The notes under the pieces were generated by a model. That model had not been told where the DNA came from. It worked only from the letters and a program-made list of their open reading frames with translations, and searched no databases. The translations under genes were made by a program, and so were the position numbers. A stretch of 64,000 bases of DNA from contig OZ244817.1 of the NCBI GenBank assembly GCA_965220305.1, forward strand, positions 744,001 through 808,000, in the 5' to 3' direction. The stretch is from G965220305 sp965220305 (lineage in GTDB: Bacteria; Chloroflexota; Dehalococcoidia; Lucifugimonadales; UBA3495). This document shows positions 1 through 8,356 of this stretch, piece by piece. The stretch's first letter is position 1. Each line of letters opens with the position of its first letter.

Positions 1-147
1 GAACCTCGGGGCGGGACCTCCACCCAAACCGACAGCCAGGAAGAAGCTTGCACGAAACGGCTGATGGAGTTGGTCTGCGGAGAGTGCCAGGCAAGGGGCG
101 CTCTGCCGGGAGAGGGCAACCACACCCCTCGAAGCCCCGGGCCGTAG
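1..147 (+). CDS. C-terminal end of an unknown Cys-containing protein (partial)
   Basis: Frame 1 is open from the window edge to a TAG at 145-147. It encodes 48 residues with three cysteines, including a CGEC pair, which could be a small zinc site. The next gene follows 46 bases later on the same strand, so they may share a transcript. The start lies outside the window and the piece is short. It could be chance open frame; no family is recognised. Confidence 0.25.
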   Translation, partial: EPRGGTSTQTDSQEEACTKRLMELVCGECQARGALPGEGNHTPRSPGP

Positions 148-193
148 GTGTGGGCCCCACGGCAACAGAGATTCGCAATCCAGGAGAAGAAAC

Positions 194-958
194 ATGAGCA
201 TGAAACTACCCACCCCGGAAGAACTGGAGCAGCAACTGCAGGCAGCGCAGGCTGAACACGACCAAGCACGGGAGGCCAACCGGGAACTTCAAGAGAGCTT
301 CTGCCCCGTCTCCCTGGGAGACTGGTTGGACCTCTGCCAGAGGGCGGAGGTACCCCACGTACCCGCTACCCAGGTCACCGAGGCGCTGCGGGATGACTAC
401 CTAGCCTTCGACACTGAAGGCGATCACCGCGCCCGGCTGCAGCAGGTCTGGAAGGAGATCCAGACCGCCCGGAAGGACAACCAGATGATGCGGCTGGACT
501 GCTGCACCGACGCGGAGGTGAAGTACCGGATGTCCCTGGGAGACGGCGGCGGATTCCAGCCGGAGTTCGGGGCCATCATGTTCGGTGACGTGCGGAGCTT
601 CGACCTGGTCGACGAGTATCCCCGGGATAACATCCCTATCTGGCAGCGCCCCTGGGCGGAAACCCAGGTGATCGACGGCTACCCCGTGGAGTACCGGGCC
701 TTCGTCCGGGACGGCAAGCTCCAGGGCATCAGCAGCTACTACCCCCAGCGGCCGTTGCCCCGGTTCCCGGAACACCTGGAGGCGGTGCGGAGCCACACCG
801 AGCGGCTGATACAGCACGCCCAGACGCCCTTCCTCTGGCACGAGACGTTCCTGTTCTTGGACAACCCGCTGGACCGGCAGGGCATCCACTTCACCGCCGA
901 CTTCCTGGTGGACACCTCATGGCGAGTCCTCTTCCTGGAGGGAGGCCCGCCCCACTGA
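194..958 (+). CDS. ATP-grasp-like protein, C-terminus cut off by a MITE
   Basis: The 254-residue product starts at ATG 194 after an AGGAGAAG ribosome site. Residues 1-40 are a charged, probably coiled segment. The C-terminal half has the pattern EYRAFVRDGKLQGISSYYP followed by FTADFLVD, which resembles ATP-grasp (R2K-like/D123-like) folds found in phage and plasmid proteins. That assignment is from pattern only. The present stop (TGA 956-958) lies inside an inserted MITE. If the MITE and one copy of its 11-bp target duplication are removed, the frame continues for 26 residues (LGAHPCCFRPGEISG and on) to a TGA at 1229-1231. So the gene is a truncated allele of a roughly 280-residue protein. 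Its substrate is unknown. Confidence 0.6.
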   Translation: MSMKLPTPEELEQQLQAAQAEHDQAREANRELQESFCPVSLGDWLDLCQRAEVPHVPATQVTEALRDDYLAFDTEGDHRARLQQVWKEIQTARKDNQMMRLDCCTDAEVKYRMSLGDGGGFQPEFGAIMFGDVRSFDLVDEYPRDNIPIWQRPWAETQVIDGYPVEYRAFVRDGKLQGISSYYPQRPLPRFPEHLEAVRSHTERLIQHAQTPFLWHETFLFLDNPLDRQGIHFTADFLVDTSWRVLFLEGGPPH

Positions 959-1138
959 CAGGGGTAGGTAACGGCTGAATTTAGGTATAAAACCTTGGAA
1001 TTTGCAGGAGTCGAGCACAGGCTCCCCCGGTCCTTGAGAGCGCGCCAAAGCCGAGTTTTCAGGTTTGAAAATCATAGACTGAGCCACCATCTGAAATGAG
1101 GGTGATCAACATGACGAAAAAATACCTACCCCTGTCAG
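955..1138. mobile_element. 184-bp MITE with 16-bp perfect inverted ends
   Basis: The ends are CTGACAGGGGTAGGTA (955-970) and its exact reverse complement (1123-1138). An 11-bp direct duplication, GGCCCGCCCCA, flanks it at 944-954 and 1139-1149. It encodes no transposase. A homologous element of the same length lies at 39347-39530, beside an IS with similar ends, so that transposase probably mobilises both. The 11-bp duplication is typical of IS4-type elements. It interrupts the preceding ATP-grasp-like gene. Confidence 0.9.
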
Positions 1139-1231
1139 GGCCCGCCCCACGAGCTGGGCGCCCACCCCTGCTGCTTCCGGCCCGGGGAGATCTCCGGGAT
1201 AGCGCTGGAGGACCGGAACCACGGGGGCTGA

Positions 1232-1661
1232 GCCGCCAAAATCTACCCAAACGTCGATTTTCCGGGGTTTTCCGCCCCCCAAGGGTTATACCAACCCCAA
1301 AGGCCCTGAAAGGCCCGCCACAGGCGAACCAGAGGCCTCTGGGAGCATTCCAGCAGGCTTCCAGACCCCCGGAATTCGCCAAACACCCGGCAGGGAAACC
1401 CGCGGCCCGCGGGATTACTCCCCACAACAGTCAGGACGGGAAGGCGAAACGCACCGGCGCGGGCGGCGGCTGCCCGGTTGCTGATTGGCCGCCGCCCGGA
1501 GAAAACCAAGGGCGAGAGGAGAAACGGGAATGAGGTTTATACAACCAGGGCTGCACCTTCTCGCCGCCCTTGACACGGGCGCGAAATGCCGCACCGGGCG
1601 GGCCGAGACATCAGGTATGCTGGGATCGACCGCTCCATCCTGCAGGAAGAATGAGGCCGCG
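1232..1661. other. Gene-poor stretch after the broken ATP-grasp-like gene
   Basis: After the restored stop of the disrupted gene I see no convincing coding frame here. It holds the first copy of a duplicated intergenic leader (see 1264-1380). An ATG at 1530 with an upstream AGAGGAGAAA is in frame with the DUF4031-like start at 1662 and could give that small gene a 44-residue extension, but the extension resembles nothing I know. Confidence 0.4.
1264..1380 (+). repeat. Duplicated intergenic element, copy 1
   Basis: It is related along its length to 5260-5374. Both begin with a GGGTTTT or GGGGTTTT stretch, continue through ACCCCAAAGG and AAAGGCCCG, and end in CCCGGAATTCGCC or CCCGGAATCGCC. Both lie upstream of plus-strand genes and are non-coding. 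The role could be a leader RNA, attenuator or recombination remnant; the sequence alone does not decide. Confidence 0.55.
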
Positions 1662-1763
1662 ATGCTCTACGTCGACCACCTCCTCATCCCCTTCGGCCGA
1701 ATGCTGATGCCCCACCTCGTCGCCGACACTCCCAAACCGGTCCCGCAACGGCTGGAGCCCTGA
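1662..1763 (+). CDS. DUF4031-like small protein, probably truncated
   Basis: Thirty-three residues start at ATG 1662 with AGGAAG upstream. The sequence MLYVDHL...FGRMLMPHLVADT matches the beginning of DUF4031 proteins, which usually start M-x-VYVDD and carry a conserved GRM-x-M-CH-x-xADT motif over about 85-100 residues. The cysteine of that motif is proline here, and the rest of the domain is missing. It is probably a decayed fragment. DUF4031 proteins are common in phages and plasmids; function unknown. Confidence 0.5.
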   Translation: MLYVDHLLIPFGRMLMPHLVADTPKPVPQRLEP

Positions 1764-2112
1764 GGGACCGGGGCCAGAGCATTTTTTCTCTCTATATATA
1801 GGGACCGTTTCAGGAAAACCGAACTTGAAGTTTCAAATTGAGGCTACTCGGCTACTCAACTGCCCTGTTTTTTAATTTTATTCTGATTTTTTCGTATCTG
1901 AAATCCCCTGTTTCAGAACAAAAACCGGAGTAGTCATTACCCCCAAAATGACTACTCTGGGCTATTCAGGCTACTCATGACGAAGAACCGCGCGTATCTG
2001 GACCAAGAAATGGAGTTATATATAGGTAATCCGTCTCCATATATATAAGAGACGAAAACGATTTTCGACAGAGCGCCGGTGTGGAAAACCGGCGCGGAGC
2101 AGAGAAAAGACG
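1764..2112. other. AT-rich repeat region, candidate origin or control region
   Basis: It has no coding frame. Base composition drops sharply compared with both sides. It holds a perfect 11-bp hairpin (GAGTAGTCATT at 1928-1938 and its complement at 1947-1957), several copies of the direct motif CTACTC (for example near 1840, 1951 and 1970), two TATATATAGG boxes near 1791 and 2021, and an AT inverted repeat (TTATATATA ... TATATATAA) near 2015-2050 overlapping a GTCTC/GAGAC palindrome. This layout fits a plasmid origin, a partition site or a regulated promoter. I cannot separate these. Confidence 0.4.
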
Positions 2113-2469
2113 ATGCCATCAGCAGAAAACACCCAGCCGGAGGCCACTGAGGGCCAAATGCCCAGTATTGAGTACCGGGTGGTGGGCCCCCCGGGATGCG
2201 GCAAGACCACCTGGCTGGGAAACCAGGTGGAGCAGGCCCTGGAATCCGGGAAGAGCGTGCTCATCAGTCCAGACCGCCGGAACCCAGAGCCCGACGGCAG
2301 AGTGGAAATCACCGGGCAGTCAGCCCCATCCCCGCTCCGCTGGACCCAACCGGCGGGAGCCGGAGGGAACTCGAAACGAGGGGAAGACGATACCCCCGGA
2401 GGAAGCAGCGCTCGGCCGCAGGATACAGGTCCGGCGGGAAACCACGTCGCCCCGGGACAGCAACGGTAA
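2113..2469 (+). pseudogene. N-terminal remnant of a P-loop ATPase (SF1 helicase-like)
   Basis: The start ATG 2113 follows a purine-rich GAGCAGAGAAAAG stretch. Residues 20-55 carry a clear Walker A motif, GPPGCGKTTWL, then VEQALESGKSVLIS. This is the usual opening of UvrD/RecD-type helicases in phages and conjugative elements. After about residue 60 the sequence loses all similarity and becomes low-complexity. No Walker B or helicase motif follows in any frame. I read this as the first exon-sized piece of a helicase fused to unrelated DNA by deletion. A small P-loop protein cannot be fully excluded. Confidence 0.45.
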
Positions 2470-2554
2470 GCTCTCCCCCTTTCCGCTGCCGCACCTGCTG
2501 GAATCCCCGGCCAGGGAAATGGACCCCACCGGAGAGTCCAGAGGACGAAGAGCC

Positions 2555-2921
2555 ATGAACAGCCAGGGATATGACTCCCAGCGCCCCCTCCACTCCGGCA
2601 TGAACGCCCAGAAGCTCATCGACCCGGTCCTATGGGACCTGGCGCCCGAAGGCCGCCGACCCCAACCACCCCAACGACGCCGAGACGGACCGGCTGGCGC
2701 CCGACCTGAAGGCGCTGATCGCCGAGCGGATGGACGAGCGCCCCGACCCTCACATCCACCCCCACATGGAGCATCACCTCTCCAGCATGGCCACGGACGT
2801 GCTCCACTCCCTGCCCCGGGAGCAGCGAGAGCGGATCACCCAAGCCATGCGGGAAAGCGCCACTGAAGACCCGAACAAACCATGGGAGTCCCGTTCCCGC
2901 AGCGCGGGAAGCGGAGTATAA
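2555..2921 (+). CDS. Unknown ~120-residue protein, split by a frameshift near 2651
   Basis: ATG 2555 opens a frame reading MNSQGYDSQRPLHSGMNAQK. It loses protein-like character near 2651, while the frame reached by removing one G at GAAGG continues with AADPNHPNDAETDRLAPD and on to a stop at 2921. The joined product is acidic and histidine-rich in the middle (PHIHPHMEHH). It has no signal peptide or membrane segment, and I recognise no family. It lies 22 bases upstream of the next gene, so the two are probably co-transcribed. Confidence 0.45.
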
Positions 2922-2943
2922 TCACCGGCAGAGGAAAAGCGCC

Positions 2944-3711
2944 ATGACCACCATCAACGACATCGGAGACCTGATCCGCATCCTGCAGGACCAACCCCAA
3001 TGGGCCGAGGCCCTCCGTGGGGTGCTGCTCAGCCGGGAACTGCTGGAACTGCCGGAGGAGTTCGCCAAGTTCGTCCAGTTGACCAACTCCAACTTCGAGC
3101 TGGTCAACACCCGGCTGGAGCGGCTGGAAGAGGGCCAAGCCAGGCTGGAAACCCGGATGGACGGTTTGGAAGAAGGCCAAGCCAGGCTGGAAACCCGGAT
3201 GGACGGTTTGGAAGAAGGCCAAGCCAGGTTGGAAACCAAGCTGGAAACCCGGATGGACGGTATGGACGGACGAATGGACAATGGGTTCGGGACCAACTAC
3301 GAGATCAAGGTCGAGCGGAACCTGATGAGCCACGCCGGCCAGCACCTGAACCTCCGTGCCGTCAGGGTCCTGCGCGGGACCATGACTGGTCAGGATGCCG
3401 GATTCAACCAGGCCATCGAGGGCGCGGTCGACGACGGCAGGATCTCCTGGAAGGACCACGACGAACTCATGCTCTGCGACCTGATCTTCACCGGCCGCGC
3501 CAGGGGCGGCGGAGAAGAGGTCCACGTCGCCGCGGAGGCCAGCATCACCGCTGGAGACCACGACGTGGAACGAGCCCAGGAACGGGCGCGAATCCTGAGA
3601 CAGGTCATCGGACGGGAGGCAATCCCACTGGTCATCTGCGCCAACATCGACGACCAACGGGCCCAAATGGCCCGGGAGCGGGGCGTGGCCGTGATACGGG
3701 CGCCCATGTAG
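2944..3711 (+). CDS. Coiled-coil protein with a nuclease-like C-terminal domain
   Basis: The 255-residue protein begins at ATG 2944 with AGAGGAAAAG upstream. Residues 1-50 are helical. Residues 58-105 are a coiled coil made from a 14-residue repeat, LEEGQARLETRMDG. The last 150 residues carry DLIFTGR ... VAAEASITAGDHDVERA, resembling coiled-coil proteins with a PD-(D/E)XK-like fold that occur widely in bacteria with no settled function. The expected acidic pair is present (D of DLIF and E of AEAS), but the lysine is not. A strong terminator follows at 3796, so this gene closes the transcript. Confidence 0.6.
   Translation: MTTINDIGDLIRILQDQPQWAEALRGVLLSRELLELPEEFAKFVQLTNSNFELVNTRLERLEEGQARLETRMDGLEEGQARLETRMDGLEEGQARLETKLETRMDGMDGRMDNGFGTNYEIKVERNLMSHAGQHLNLRAVRVLRGTMTGQDAGFNQAIEGAVDDGRISWKDHDELMLCDLIFTGRARGGGEEVHVAAEASITAGDHDVERAQERARILRQVIGREAIPLVICANIDDQRAQMARERGVAVIRAPM
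3127..3237 (+). repeat. 42-bp in-frame tandem repeat in the coiled coil
   Basis: Units start at 3127, 3169 and 3211; the third is partial. They are nearly identical at the DNA level, differing by one or two bases, so they are recent duplications or kept alike by slippage. Each adds 14 residues, two heptads, which extends the coiled coil without disturbing its phase. Confidence 0.85.
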
Positions 3712-3795
3712 GCAGATGCGCGGCCCGGCAGGTGACGACCATCGCCGCCGGCCCCGCGCCGGATTATATCCGTTCACAAATCGACGAATAAACTG

Positions 3796-3827
3796 AAGCC
3801 CCCGCAGAACGCGGGGGCTTTTCATTT
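3796..3827 (+). terminator. Rho-independent terminator
   Basis: A perfect 10-bp stem, AAGCCCCCGC / GCGGGGGCTT, with a 5-base AGAAC loop is followed by TTCATTT. It sits 85 bases after the preceding stop codon and ends that transcription unit. Confidence 0.9.
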
Positions 3828-4229
3828 CAGCCCAACCCCGCGCCGGCGGACCTGGCGCCACAACCAAACGGCAGTGTGCCCGGGCCCCAAGGGAACAGCC
3901 CCACAACCGCAAAAATCGCTGAAGAAACTGGTGGGAACCATCGTGCGCAGCGACGACGGCTCACCCGCCACTTCGTCCAGAGAAAACCCGACCGCCCCAG
4001 GCGGATCCAGGCGACGGCCATCCGCATCGCCTCGGGCAGACTGCCCTTCGACCATCACAACCCCGACCCCTTCAACCACCTGATGCTGACCAGCCGCCCA
4101 GGGACGGATTTCCCAGCCAGCGGTCCCCACCGGGCGATGGACGCCCAGCGCCAGAAACTCCCTCCGGGTGCCGCCCCTGCTGCGAGGGTGGCGCGCCGCC
4201 CTTCCCCAAACAGCACGAGGTGAGCAGCA
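3828..4229. other. No supported gene
   Basis: Two open plus-strand frames overlap here (about 3874-4083 and 3876-4223). Neither has a convincing ribosome site, and both have the arginine/proline-rich look of shadow translation. A decayed gene is possible: the stretch RLTRHFVQRKPDRPRR looks protein-like. I cannot support a call. Confidence 0.3.
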
Positions 4230-4850
4230 ATGTACGACACACTCAGGGAATTCCGGATAACCAGCCCCCAGGACCTCAAGGAGTTCACCCAGGCGGTGGA
4301 GGAAATCCACCGGCAGTCCTTCCACCAGACCTACGCGGTGGGACAGGAGCCGGAGACCCGGAAAATCCTCCAGGCCGCCGGCATCGCCACCGGCAACCAG
4401 GAAGAGGCGGGAGTCGACGGGCCCATCCCCCAGGAGAATTTCATGCGCTTCATCCAGGCCGCCCTGGTCCAGGGCAAGCCAGTCACCGCGGACCGGCAGT
4501 ACCGGCAGGACATGCCCCTGGAGATGGAATGCACCGCCTTCCTCGCCCCGCGCCGGGAGCCGGCAACAAGGCCGTTCCGCAGGGACACCTGCTTCCAGTT
4601 GGAGGCCATCCGGGCAGCCCTGGAAACCGCCGCCTACTTGCGGACGGGGGACAGAGTCAACTACCGGTACGCCCACCTGGTCTCCACCCACGGAGTCCTG
4701 AAGGCGTGGGACCAGGGCAACAACTGGTTCAGCATCGACGAGCTGGACCCCGTATCCAGTACGGGGCAGGCTCTGGATGACGAGGATGCCTTCTGGCAAC
4801 GCCTCCAGGGATATGTGGAAAACCACCCCGACCAGGACCTGATGTCCTGA
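4230..4850 (+). CDS. Hypothetical protein, 206 residues
   Basis: ATG 4230 is preceded by GAGGTGAGCAGCA, a good ribosome site. The protein is acidic and soluble, with a helical N-terminal part and conserved-looking aromatic blocks (NNWFSIDELDP near residue 165). It has no membrane segment, signal peptide or known motif. A possible role in the accessory module is suggested only by its position between a terminator and the small gene at 5017. I do not recognise the family. Confidence 0.65.
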   Translation: MYDTLREFRITSPQDLKEFTQAVEEIHRQSFHQTYAVGQEPETRKILQAAGIATGNQEEAGVDGPIPQENFMRFIQAALVQGKPVTADRQYRQDMPLEMECTAFLAPRREPATRPFRRDTCFQLEAIRAALETAAYLRTGDRVNYRYAHLVSTHGVLKAWDQGNNWFSIDELDPVSSTGQALDDEDAFWQRLQGYVENHPDQDLMS

Positions 4851-5016
4851 CCCTCCACACCAAACGCCCCCCGCCCAGCGGGACAATCCAATCCACCAGG
4901 AGAGAGGCCACGCCGCCCTGGACCTCATCGCCATGCTGGACCCGCCGGAAGAACGAAGAGGAACGGCCACCGGGACCCAGGCCCCCAGACTTCCAAAAAC
5001 GACAGGAGAAAACGAC

Positions 5017-5211
5017 ATGAACATCGGGAAATTATTCAGCCGCGTATTCAAATCCGGAACCAACGCCACCCAGGACTTCATCTGGAATAACCCCGACGAT
5101 TGCCCCCGGCACGTGCGGAACGCCGTCATGCGGCGCCAGGGCAGACCGCTCATCGACCCCCGCAGCTCCGATTCCCTCCACCACCTGCAACTGACCAACG
5201 GGATGTTCTAG
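5017..5211 (+). CDS. Small hypothetical protein, 64 residues
   Basis: ATG 5017 has CAGGAGAAAACGAC directly upstream. The product is a small, mildly basic soluble protein (MNIGKLFSRVFKSG ...) with the block FIWNNPDDCPRHVRNAVMRR. Codon use matches its neighbours. No family is recognised. It ends just upstream of the second copy of the duplicated intergenic element. Confidence 0.6.
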   Translation: MNIGKLFSRVFKSGTNATQDFIWNNPDDCPRHVRNAVMRRQGRPLIDPRSSDSLHHLQLTNGMF

Positions 5212-5244
5212 AGCGGGAACAGTCCAGGAATCGCTCAAAAGCAC

Positions 5245-5374
5245 CAGAATTGCAATTCTGCGGGTTTTACTGCCCCTCCGGGTATTACACCCCAAAGGGG
5301 CGAAAAGGCCCGTGACGCGCCAATGAGAGCCTCCACGGGCCATCGCCCGGGGCGTCCACCACCCCGGAATCGCC
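5245..5374 (+). repeat. Duplicated intergenic element, copy 2, with a 16-bp palindrome
   Basis: CAGAATTGCAATTCTG at 5245-5260 is a perfect palindrome and a good candidate operator. From 5260 to 5374 the sequence is related to 1264-1380. This copy sits in the 292-base gap before the ArdC gene, so it may be its leader or control region. Confidence 0.55.
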
Positions 5375-5503
5375 GTCTCCAGGCACGCCCGGCTAAAACC
5401 AGGACCACCCAGGGCCATCAGGGCGCCCGACGCCCACCCCCGCATCCACCGTGGAGCGCCTTCCCACCGAACCAATCCCCCCAACGAGGAGCTTGAAACA
5501 CCC

Positions 5504-6610
5504 ATGTCCACCACAACCGCCACCAGGAACAACCCGAAGAGTCAACGTTCCAGCCGGAGCCGGAAGCCCCGGGACGGGAAGAATTCCCGGCAACAAATCG
5601 AGGAGGCCGTGGCCGACCGGATCATCGAACTCCTCGACCAGGGCAAACTGCCCCCCTGGGAGAAGGACTGGCAGGATTCGCCCCACGGCTTCCCAGTCAA
5701 CGCCATCAGCATGAAACCCTACCGGGGCATCAACCGCTGGATGACCCTGATGACCCAGCAGATCATGGGCTACGCCGACCCCCGCTGGCTCACCTACCGG
5801 CAGGCCGAGGCCCTGGGAGGCCACGTCCGCAGGGGCGAGAACTCCACCACCGTCGTCTTCTGGAAACGGGTGACCAGCCGCCGCAACCACGAAGAGGGCC
5901 AGGAGCCGGACCAGGGAAACCGCCCCAACGCCGACGCCGGGCCCGACGGGGAGAAGGCCCCGGCAACCTACCCCATGCTCCGGGCCTACCACGTCTTCAA
6001 CGTCGAGCAGACCGAGGAATGCCGGCTGAAGCCCCTGCCGGAGCAGGACCTCTCGGACCATGACCCAGTGGAGCTGGCCGAGGCCATCATCGCCGGAATG
6101 CCCGACCCGCCGGGGTTCGAGACCTACCCGGCATCCAACCAGGCCCCCCACTACACACCCCGCAAGGACCTGGTCCGGGTTCCGGAGATGGGCCGATACC
6201 GCAGCGTGGAGGGCTACTACAACACCGTCTTCCACGAGCTGGTCCACGCCACCGGCCATCCCAGTCGGCTGCACCGGTTCGAGCTGGACGCCAACGCCCG
6301 AGACCTCCACGCCTACGGACGGGAGGAACTGATCGCCGGGATGGGATCGGCCATGCTCTCAGCCCACGCCGGGACCGGCGCCGCCGTCCTAGAGAAGGAC
6401 GCGGCCTACATCCGGAGCTGGCGGGACGCCATCCAAGCCGACAAGCCCATGGTAATCCGCGCCGCCACCCTGGCCCAGAGGGCCGCGGACCTCATCCTGG
6501 GAGAGAACCCCCCGGAATTCACCCCAGAGAAGCCGGAGGCGCAACCCGAAGCTGACCCAAAGCAACCCGTGACGAACCCGGAGAATCCCGAAGCCGGCCA
6601 GGAGGCCTGA
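5504..6610 (+). CDS. ardC: ArdC-type antirestriction protein
   Basis: The 368-residue protein has the two ArdC parts. Residues about 28-170 are the N-terminal ssDNA-binding domain (DUF1738 type; LPPWEKDW, YRGINRWMTL, GGHVRRGENSTTVVFWKR). Residues about 200-335 are the zincin-like metallopeptidase domain, with HELVHATGH at 244-252 and a third zinc-ligand glutamate near 275 (GREELIAGMG). A low-complexity proline/glutamate tail follows. ArdC proteins protect incoming single-stranded DNA of conjugative plasmids from host restriction. Here the gene fits a conjugative-element early region. The start ATG 5504 has CGAGGAGCTTG upstream. Identification is firm; the exact biochemical target is not visible. 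Confidence 0.93.
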   Translation: MSTTTATRNNPKSQRSSRSRKPRDGKNSRQQIEEAVADRIIELLDQGKLPPWEKDWQDSPHGFPVNAISMKPYRGINRWMTLMTQQIMGYADPRWLTYRQAEALGGHVRRGENSTTVVFWKRVTSRRNHEEGQEPDQGNRPNADAGPDGEKAPATYPMLRAYHVFNVEQTEECRLKPLPEQDLSDHDPVELAEAIIAGMPDPPGFETYPASNQAPHYTPRKDLVRVPEMGRYRSVEGYYNTVFHELVHATGHPSRLHRFELDANARDLHAYGREELIAGMGSAMLSAHAGTGAAVLEKDAAYIRSWRDAIQADKPMVIRAATLAQRAADLILGENPPEFTPEKPEAQPEADPKQPVTNPENPEAGQEA

Positions 6611-6694
6611 CCCAGCCGGGCCCTGGCGCCGGCGCCCGGCGGCCCCACGGGGAGCGCCGGCCCCAGGGAGACAAGAAAGGAGTGTGAACCGGAA

Positions 6695-7411
6695 ATGAAC
6701 ACCGCAACCATCACCAGGACAGCCCCAGCCGCGGTAACCGCCGAAGATCCAGAATCCTACCTGGACCTCATCGAGGACCACCCCTGGCAGACCCACCTGC
6801 CTCCATCCCCCGAAGGACGATTGCTGGCCTCCGCCGACTACTGTACGGATTCCGGCGACATCGCCCACTTCATCCTCGACCCCAAGAGCAGAGAAATAAT
6901 CGCTGCCTGCATCATGCAACCCGGGAAGGTCCCTCGCTATTTCCTGAAGCAGGAAAACGGGCTGATGGCCCCAGTGACCAAAGCCGAGTCCCGGAAAGCC
7001 CTGGACAAACTCAACGCCAAGGCCAACATCGAATGGTCCTACCCCCCAAACACCAAGGGCCAGCCCCGGCCGGAACGATACCGGCCCATGGGGCCCGACC
7101 TCACCCCCACCTTTGCCGATATGCTCGACGCCCACGAGTGGAAACCCCAGTCCCACCGGAAGTTCAAAGAGCATGTCCAGTCCCGGTATATCTGTGGGAT
7201 ATGCCTGGCCCGGATGAATACCATCTCCAGCCAGAACGGCTCCATCACCCGCGCCAAGGTACGGCTGCCCGGCATGCGGGAGTGCCACTACCTGCGGAAC
7301 GAAAACACCATCAGGCCGGTATCCGACACGGAATTCTACGGCGCCGAACCCCTGCGCGTCAGCCAGGCCCCCAGCGCCGGAAGGTCCCGCGTCAAGACCG
7401 GCCAATCCTGA
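6695..7411 (+). CDS. Hypothetical protein with a CxxC motif, 238 residues
   Basis: ATG 6695 follows AAGGAGTGTGAACCGGA, a strong ribosome site, 84 bases after ardC, so it is probably in the same transcript. The protein is soluble. A CGIC pair near residue 168 lies in the basic stretch HRKFKEHVQSRYICGICLAR, which could hold a small metal site. I recognise no family. The gene order after ardC suggests an accessory function of the conjugative module. Confidence 0.6.
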   Translation: MNTATITRTAPAAVTAEDPESYLDLIEDHPWQTHLPPSPEGRLLASADYCTDSGDIAHFILDPKSREIIAACIMQPGKVPRYFLKQENGLMAPVTKAESRKALDKLNAKANIEWSYPPNTKGQPRPERYRPMGPDLTPTFADMLDAHEWKPQSHRKFKEHVQSRYICGICLARMNTISSQNGSITRAKVRLPGMRECHYLRNENTIRPVSDTEFYGAEPLRVSQAPSAGRSRVKTGQS

Positions 7412-7473
7412 TTGAGATGGGGAAGCCGCCGGGAAATGCTCAACGGGACCACGAATCCCCCCGGAGAAAAGCC

Positions 7474-7797
7474 ATGAACATCATGAAACATCATCCCATG
7501 TCGGACTTCACCACCCCACGGGAACTGGTGGACGCCAACCCCGATGACCGGGAGAAGCTGTAACTGGGACTGGAATCCCGAACGCTCTGCTGCCTCGGCG
7601 TCGTGCCCACCGATTGCATGAACGGCGTCCGCGGCCACGGCAGCCACGAGAACCGGGATGATGATGGACCCTGCACCGAATACCAACCCTCGGACATCTT
7701 CAGCCACCCAGGTTGCCTCAGTGTACGCAGCCGCCACATGGCCCGGTGGGAAAGCCGCGATGCCTGGGAGAAAGCCCAATGCAGCCGAACGGCCTGA
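7474..7797 (+). pseudogene. Cys/His-rich frame interrupted by an in-frame TAA
   Basis: ATG 7474, with CGGAGAAAAG upstream, opens a 29-codon frame ending at TAA 7561-7563. The same frame then stays open to 7797 and encodes a segment with seven cysteines (for example LCCLGVVPTDC) and several histidines. Either a small 29-residue peptide is followed by a second gene starting at GTG 7600 or ATG 7615, or a zinc-binding-type protein was split by a nonsense mutation. The continuous frame favours the latter. Confidence 0.35.
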
Positions 7798-7836
7798 CGA
7801 CGTCGCAGGCAACCCCCAAACCTGGAGAGAGGAAAA

Positions 7837-8262
7837 ATGATCATCGGTTTGACCAACGCGCGCATGAGGTTCCCCAACATCGTGGACCTGGTGAGCTACC
7901 TGATGAACAGCGACGAGGACTTCGACGAGGCCGAATTCGCCTTCGACTGGTCTGAAGAAGACCCAGAGGACCTGGAAGACACCAACTTCGACCCGTACGT
8001 GGACGCCATCGACCTGATCCGTCCTTCGTGGGAAACCTTCGGTCCCGACCCCAGATACCCGGACGTCACACCCCACATCTTCAACGCCAGCGTCCAGCAC
8101 CAGACTCCCCTCCAGTCCCGGCTGGCCTACGCCCACAGGCTCCGGCAAAGGATTGAAGACCCGGATAACAACCCTAAAGACCGGGCGCTGGCCCAGGAGG
8201 ACCTGCGTTACCTGGAAAAACAGCACCCAGACGTGATGAACCGGGAACTCGCCGGAGGCTGA
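7837..8262 (+). CDS. Hypothetical acidic protein, 141 residues
   Basis: ATG 7837 follows GGAGAGAGGAAAA. The N-terminal part is hydrophobic to neutral, then a strongly acidic run (SDEDFDEAEFAFDWSEEDPED) precedes a helical C-terminus. Such acidic proteins in conjugative modules are sometimes DNA mimics, but nothing here proves that. No family is recognised. Confidence 0.55.
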   Translation: MIIGLTNARMRFPNIVDLVSYLMNSDEDFDEAEFAFDWSEEDPEDLEDTNFDPYVDAIDLIRPSWETFGPDPRYPDVTPHIFNASVQHQTPLQSRLAYAHRLRQRIEDPDNNPKDRALAQEDLRYLEKQHPDVMNRELAGG

Positions 8263-8356
8263 CACCCCCCGGACGGACATGAAAAAGTCCAGCCCACAGC
8301 CAGAAGTCCATAATGCAGATGTGTCCCATTCCATGGGGGCACAGCCTCCTCACTCA

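Noticed and set aside
3876..4223. 115-codon plus-strand frame after the terminator
   Set aside because: Composition is that of shadow translation, there is no ribosome site, and no likeness to a family; decay of an old gene cannot be excluded.
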